From Schistocerca nitens (Eukaryota; Arthropoda; Insecta; Orthoptera; Acrididae), in contig NC_064614.1 in assembly GCF_023898315.1 (NCBI RefSeq), forward strand, positions 498,000,109 to 498,064,108: DNA of 64,000 bases. Reading direction: 5' to 3'. This document shows, piece after piece, positions 62,004 through 64,000 of the stretch. The notes under the pieces were generated by a model. That model was not told the DNA's origin. It saw only the letters and a program-made list of their open reading frames with translations, and ran no database searches. Position 1 is the first letter of the stretch; each line of letters starts with the position of its first letter. Position numbers and translations under genes: made by a program.

Positions 62004-64000
62004 CAGGGTTACTTTGTGCCAGGGGGGGGGGTCACTTTATGCCACTCACACTTTTATCCAAATGAATGCCTCCTGACAGTTTTTCTCTCCACCAGAAGTG
62101 CTGAAATGCCTAAAATGTAGCTTGATAGTGCTGCCATCTGTAGGTACACACATCATTTACATTCTACTTCGGGTATTCATGCCAAATCGTCTGTAGTTGA
62201 GTTAGTATTTGGTTCTGATAACGTGTTTGTTGGACAATTTCTATTGTCATTTGGCGAAAAAAGGCTTTTACCAGAATCAACTGAGTATATCATATTAGTA
62301 TATTATTAATTAGTCTTATGCTGCAGTGACAGCATTCTCTCACAGTTTGGTTTGGCTCATTATTGAGATAAATCGAAAATGGAAAGATTGGGGGAGGTGA
62401 CTTTGTGCTACATTCTCATTTGCCTGTAATGTGATGTCGGAACGCTACTTCTCGGAATTTTTGCATGAGAGAGAAAACTGATATGCAGCTAAATGTAGTA
62501 CTGAGAGAAAATAGTAGCAGTGTTGCAATTACCTTTAAAAATGTCAGATCATTTCATACCTTGTTCAAAATATTGACTTTTTATCTAATTTTGGCCCTCT
62601 TGCAGGAGATGCCAGATATATACAAAAATGTCCCGTGATCGCATCCCTATGCTAATTATACTGAGGATTTGATGCAAAAGGCATTAGAAGAAATCGAGGG
62701 AAAGAAGATTTCAATTCGTGCAGCAACTGAAAAATATGGTGTTCATCATAATACATTCACGGACAATTTGCATGAGAAGCACAAATTTGTCAGTTGGTGG
62801 ACAGACAGTATTTAGTCAGGAGAAAGAGGATATGTTTGCAGCTCATGCTGTATCAGTGTCCAATTTTGGTTTTCCAATATCATTGCTGGATCTGCATTCG
62901 TTCTAAAAGCATATCTAGAGCGGAGTGGTCGCAAAGTGTCCTCTTTCAGAAATAACTTGCCAGGTAAGGACAGGGCTAAATCATTACTGGTGCATCACAG
63001 TGTACAGACTAGCAATAGATTTGCTCAAGATATCAAAAGGGCCAGATCAGCTGTTGATGCAGATACAGTAAATGAATATTTTGATCATGTGTCGCATGAA
63101 CTGGTAGGTATCCCTCTGTCAAATATCTGGAATTATGGTGGGACAAACGTGGTAGATGATCCAGGAATGAAAATGGTCATTACCAAGCATGGTGCTAAAT
63201 ATCCAGAAAGAATATACAACTAATCAAAGGCTTCTACATCACTAATGATGTGTGGTAATGTGGAAGTGACACTAGCAGCTCCCTACGTTGTATGTAAATC
63301 TGAGAAACTATGGCCCACTTGGACAGAAAATGGCCCTTCTCAAGCCAGATTTGATCGTACAAAATCAGGTTGGTTTGATTATGAATGTTTTGAGGATTGG
63401 TTGTCACACCTCTTGTTGCCACTCCTAAGGAAACAAGAGAGTAGGTAGGGTCTAACTGGTGATAACCTCAGCTCACAGTTGAACACACAAGTCTTAAAGC
63501 TGTGTAGAGAGAACAATATAGCTTTCATTGCCCTACTTTTGAATTCCACTTGCTTTTTGCAACCACTTGATGTTGCTTTGTTTAGACCATTAAAGCTTCA
63601 GTGGAGAAAAATTTTAGACTAGTGGAAAGGAACAGCAAGAGGATCAAGATGCACCACCATACCAAAAAAAGACCTTTCCTTCTCTTCTAAAAAAACTTAT
63701 TTAGAAGATAGGAGAGGCTGGGAATATTGATTTAAAAAGACTGGTATTTATCCACTTGACAGAAGTGTTGTACTGTCCTGATTACCTTGTAACTTGGAGC
63801 CTGATAACATTCGTAGTTTGGTAGAAGAGAGCTTTAAAGAGAATTTACGTAATAAGAGAGGTGAGATGAGAGAGAGTTGTTCCCTGGGTAAGTCACAGCT
63901 ATTGACATTGATTTGACAAGAGTGAATGTTTTCCAAAAAAGTGGTGGTTTTTGGAAATGGCTGAAAGAGGGGGATGAAATAGTTTACCCTTACACTGACA
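62004..64000 (+). mobile_element. Pogo-type DNA transposon with decayed DDE_1 transposase (runs off the right edge)
   Basis: Begins with a probable TIR, CAGGGTTACTTTGTGCC, followed by GTCACTTTATGCCAC; GTGACTTTGTGC recurs near 62400. The transposase starts at 62609, right after a splice-acceptor-like CCCTCTTGCAG. N-terminal HTH: LMQKALEEIEGKKISIRAAT, EKYGVHHNTF. Then VSVSNFGFPISLLDL, LERSGRKVSSFRNNLPGKD, a DDE region with IWNYGGTNVVDDPGMKMVIT (63127-63186; family NYDETN, so the first catalytic Asp is Gly), GWFDYECFEDWL, GDNLSSQLN (second Asp present, about 63460) and an LQPLDVALFRPLKLQWRKIL block (63558). In-frame stops near 62636, 62815 and 63223 and at least two shifts inactivate it. The right TIR is outside the window. 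Confidence 0.85.

Larger units (their letters stand above)
40299..64000 (+). other. Intron 2 (or downstream DNA) of the WDR44-like gene
   Basis: After the GTAAGG donor at 40299 I found no further plus-strand exon with a splice-bounded WDR44-like or WD-repeat translation. The interval is filled mainly by mobile elements listed separately. Stretches where I recognise nothing beyond short repeats are 40300-41020, 44816-46860, 48530-49280 and 52230-53420. Small diverged exons could be missed by eye. Confidence 0.45.

Overview
The window looks like a piece of a large, repeat-rich insect genome, most likely an orthopteran or another polyneopteran. I recognise several repeat families from memory as common in grasshoppers (Schistocerca-like); I could not check this by search. 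Real host coding sequence is only about 0.9 kb of the 64 kb. The rest is intron DNA carrying LINEs, Penelope-like elements, Tc1/mariner and pogo DNA transposons, tRNA-derived SINE-like elements, foldbacks and microsatellites.

Host genes. On the minus strand, exons 1-5 of Fmr1 (fragile X RNA-binding protein) lie at 39671-39621, 39062-39010, 37460-37307, 32051-31888 and 24780-24544. They give 219 codons plus 2 nt and cover both Tudor/Agenet domains and KH0. Splice phases agree at every junction. KH1 and everything after it lie beyond position 1, so 1-24543 is the start of a giant intron 5. Only 227 bp upstream of the Fmr1 ATG, a second gene starts on the plus strand: exons 39899-39966 and 40130-40298 encode an acidic, serine-rich N-terminus resembling WDR44. 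From 40299 to the window end is its intron 2, as far as can be seen.

Mobile elements, left to right: a tRNA-like hairpin (4211-4560) and a tRNA-like palindrome (4788-4929); a decayed Tc1 element with TIRs (4991-6459); a decayed DUF4817-type mariner (about 7135-8290, minus); a Penelope-type tail (8840-9015); a Tigger/jerky-type remnant (about 9870-11100); a SINE (14545-14762); a foldback (18432-18746); a LINE remnant (21880-22790); a 0.9-kb tRNA-box element with an inverted partial copy (25756-27005); a near full-length RTE-like LINE with an 11-bp TSD (28545-31598); a Penelope-like 3' part (about 34470-36690) split by a 962-bp long-TIR element (35271-36232); a second RTE-like copy with a 10-bp TSD (41322-42750) next to a second mariner; a second 0.9-kb element (43935-44815); another RTE-clade LINE (46870-48525, minus); a 5'-inverted Penelope-like element (49280-51120); a 910-bp pogo-type nonautonomous element (51315-52224); an RTE-like 3' fragment (53424-53780); a three-level LINE nest (about 53940-61970); and a pogo transposase running off the right edge (62004-64000).

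The two host genes share one short CCAAT-containing intergenic region, which suggests a bidirectional promoter. No sign was seen that the mobile elements interact functionally with either gene.
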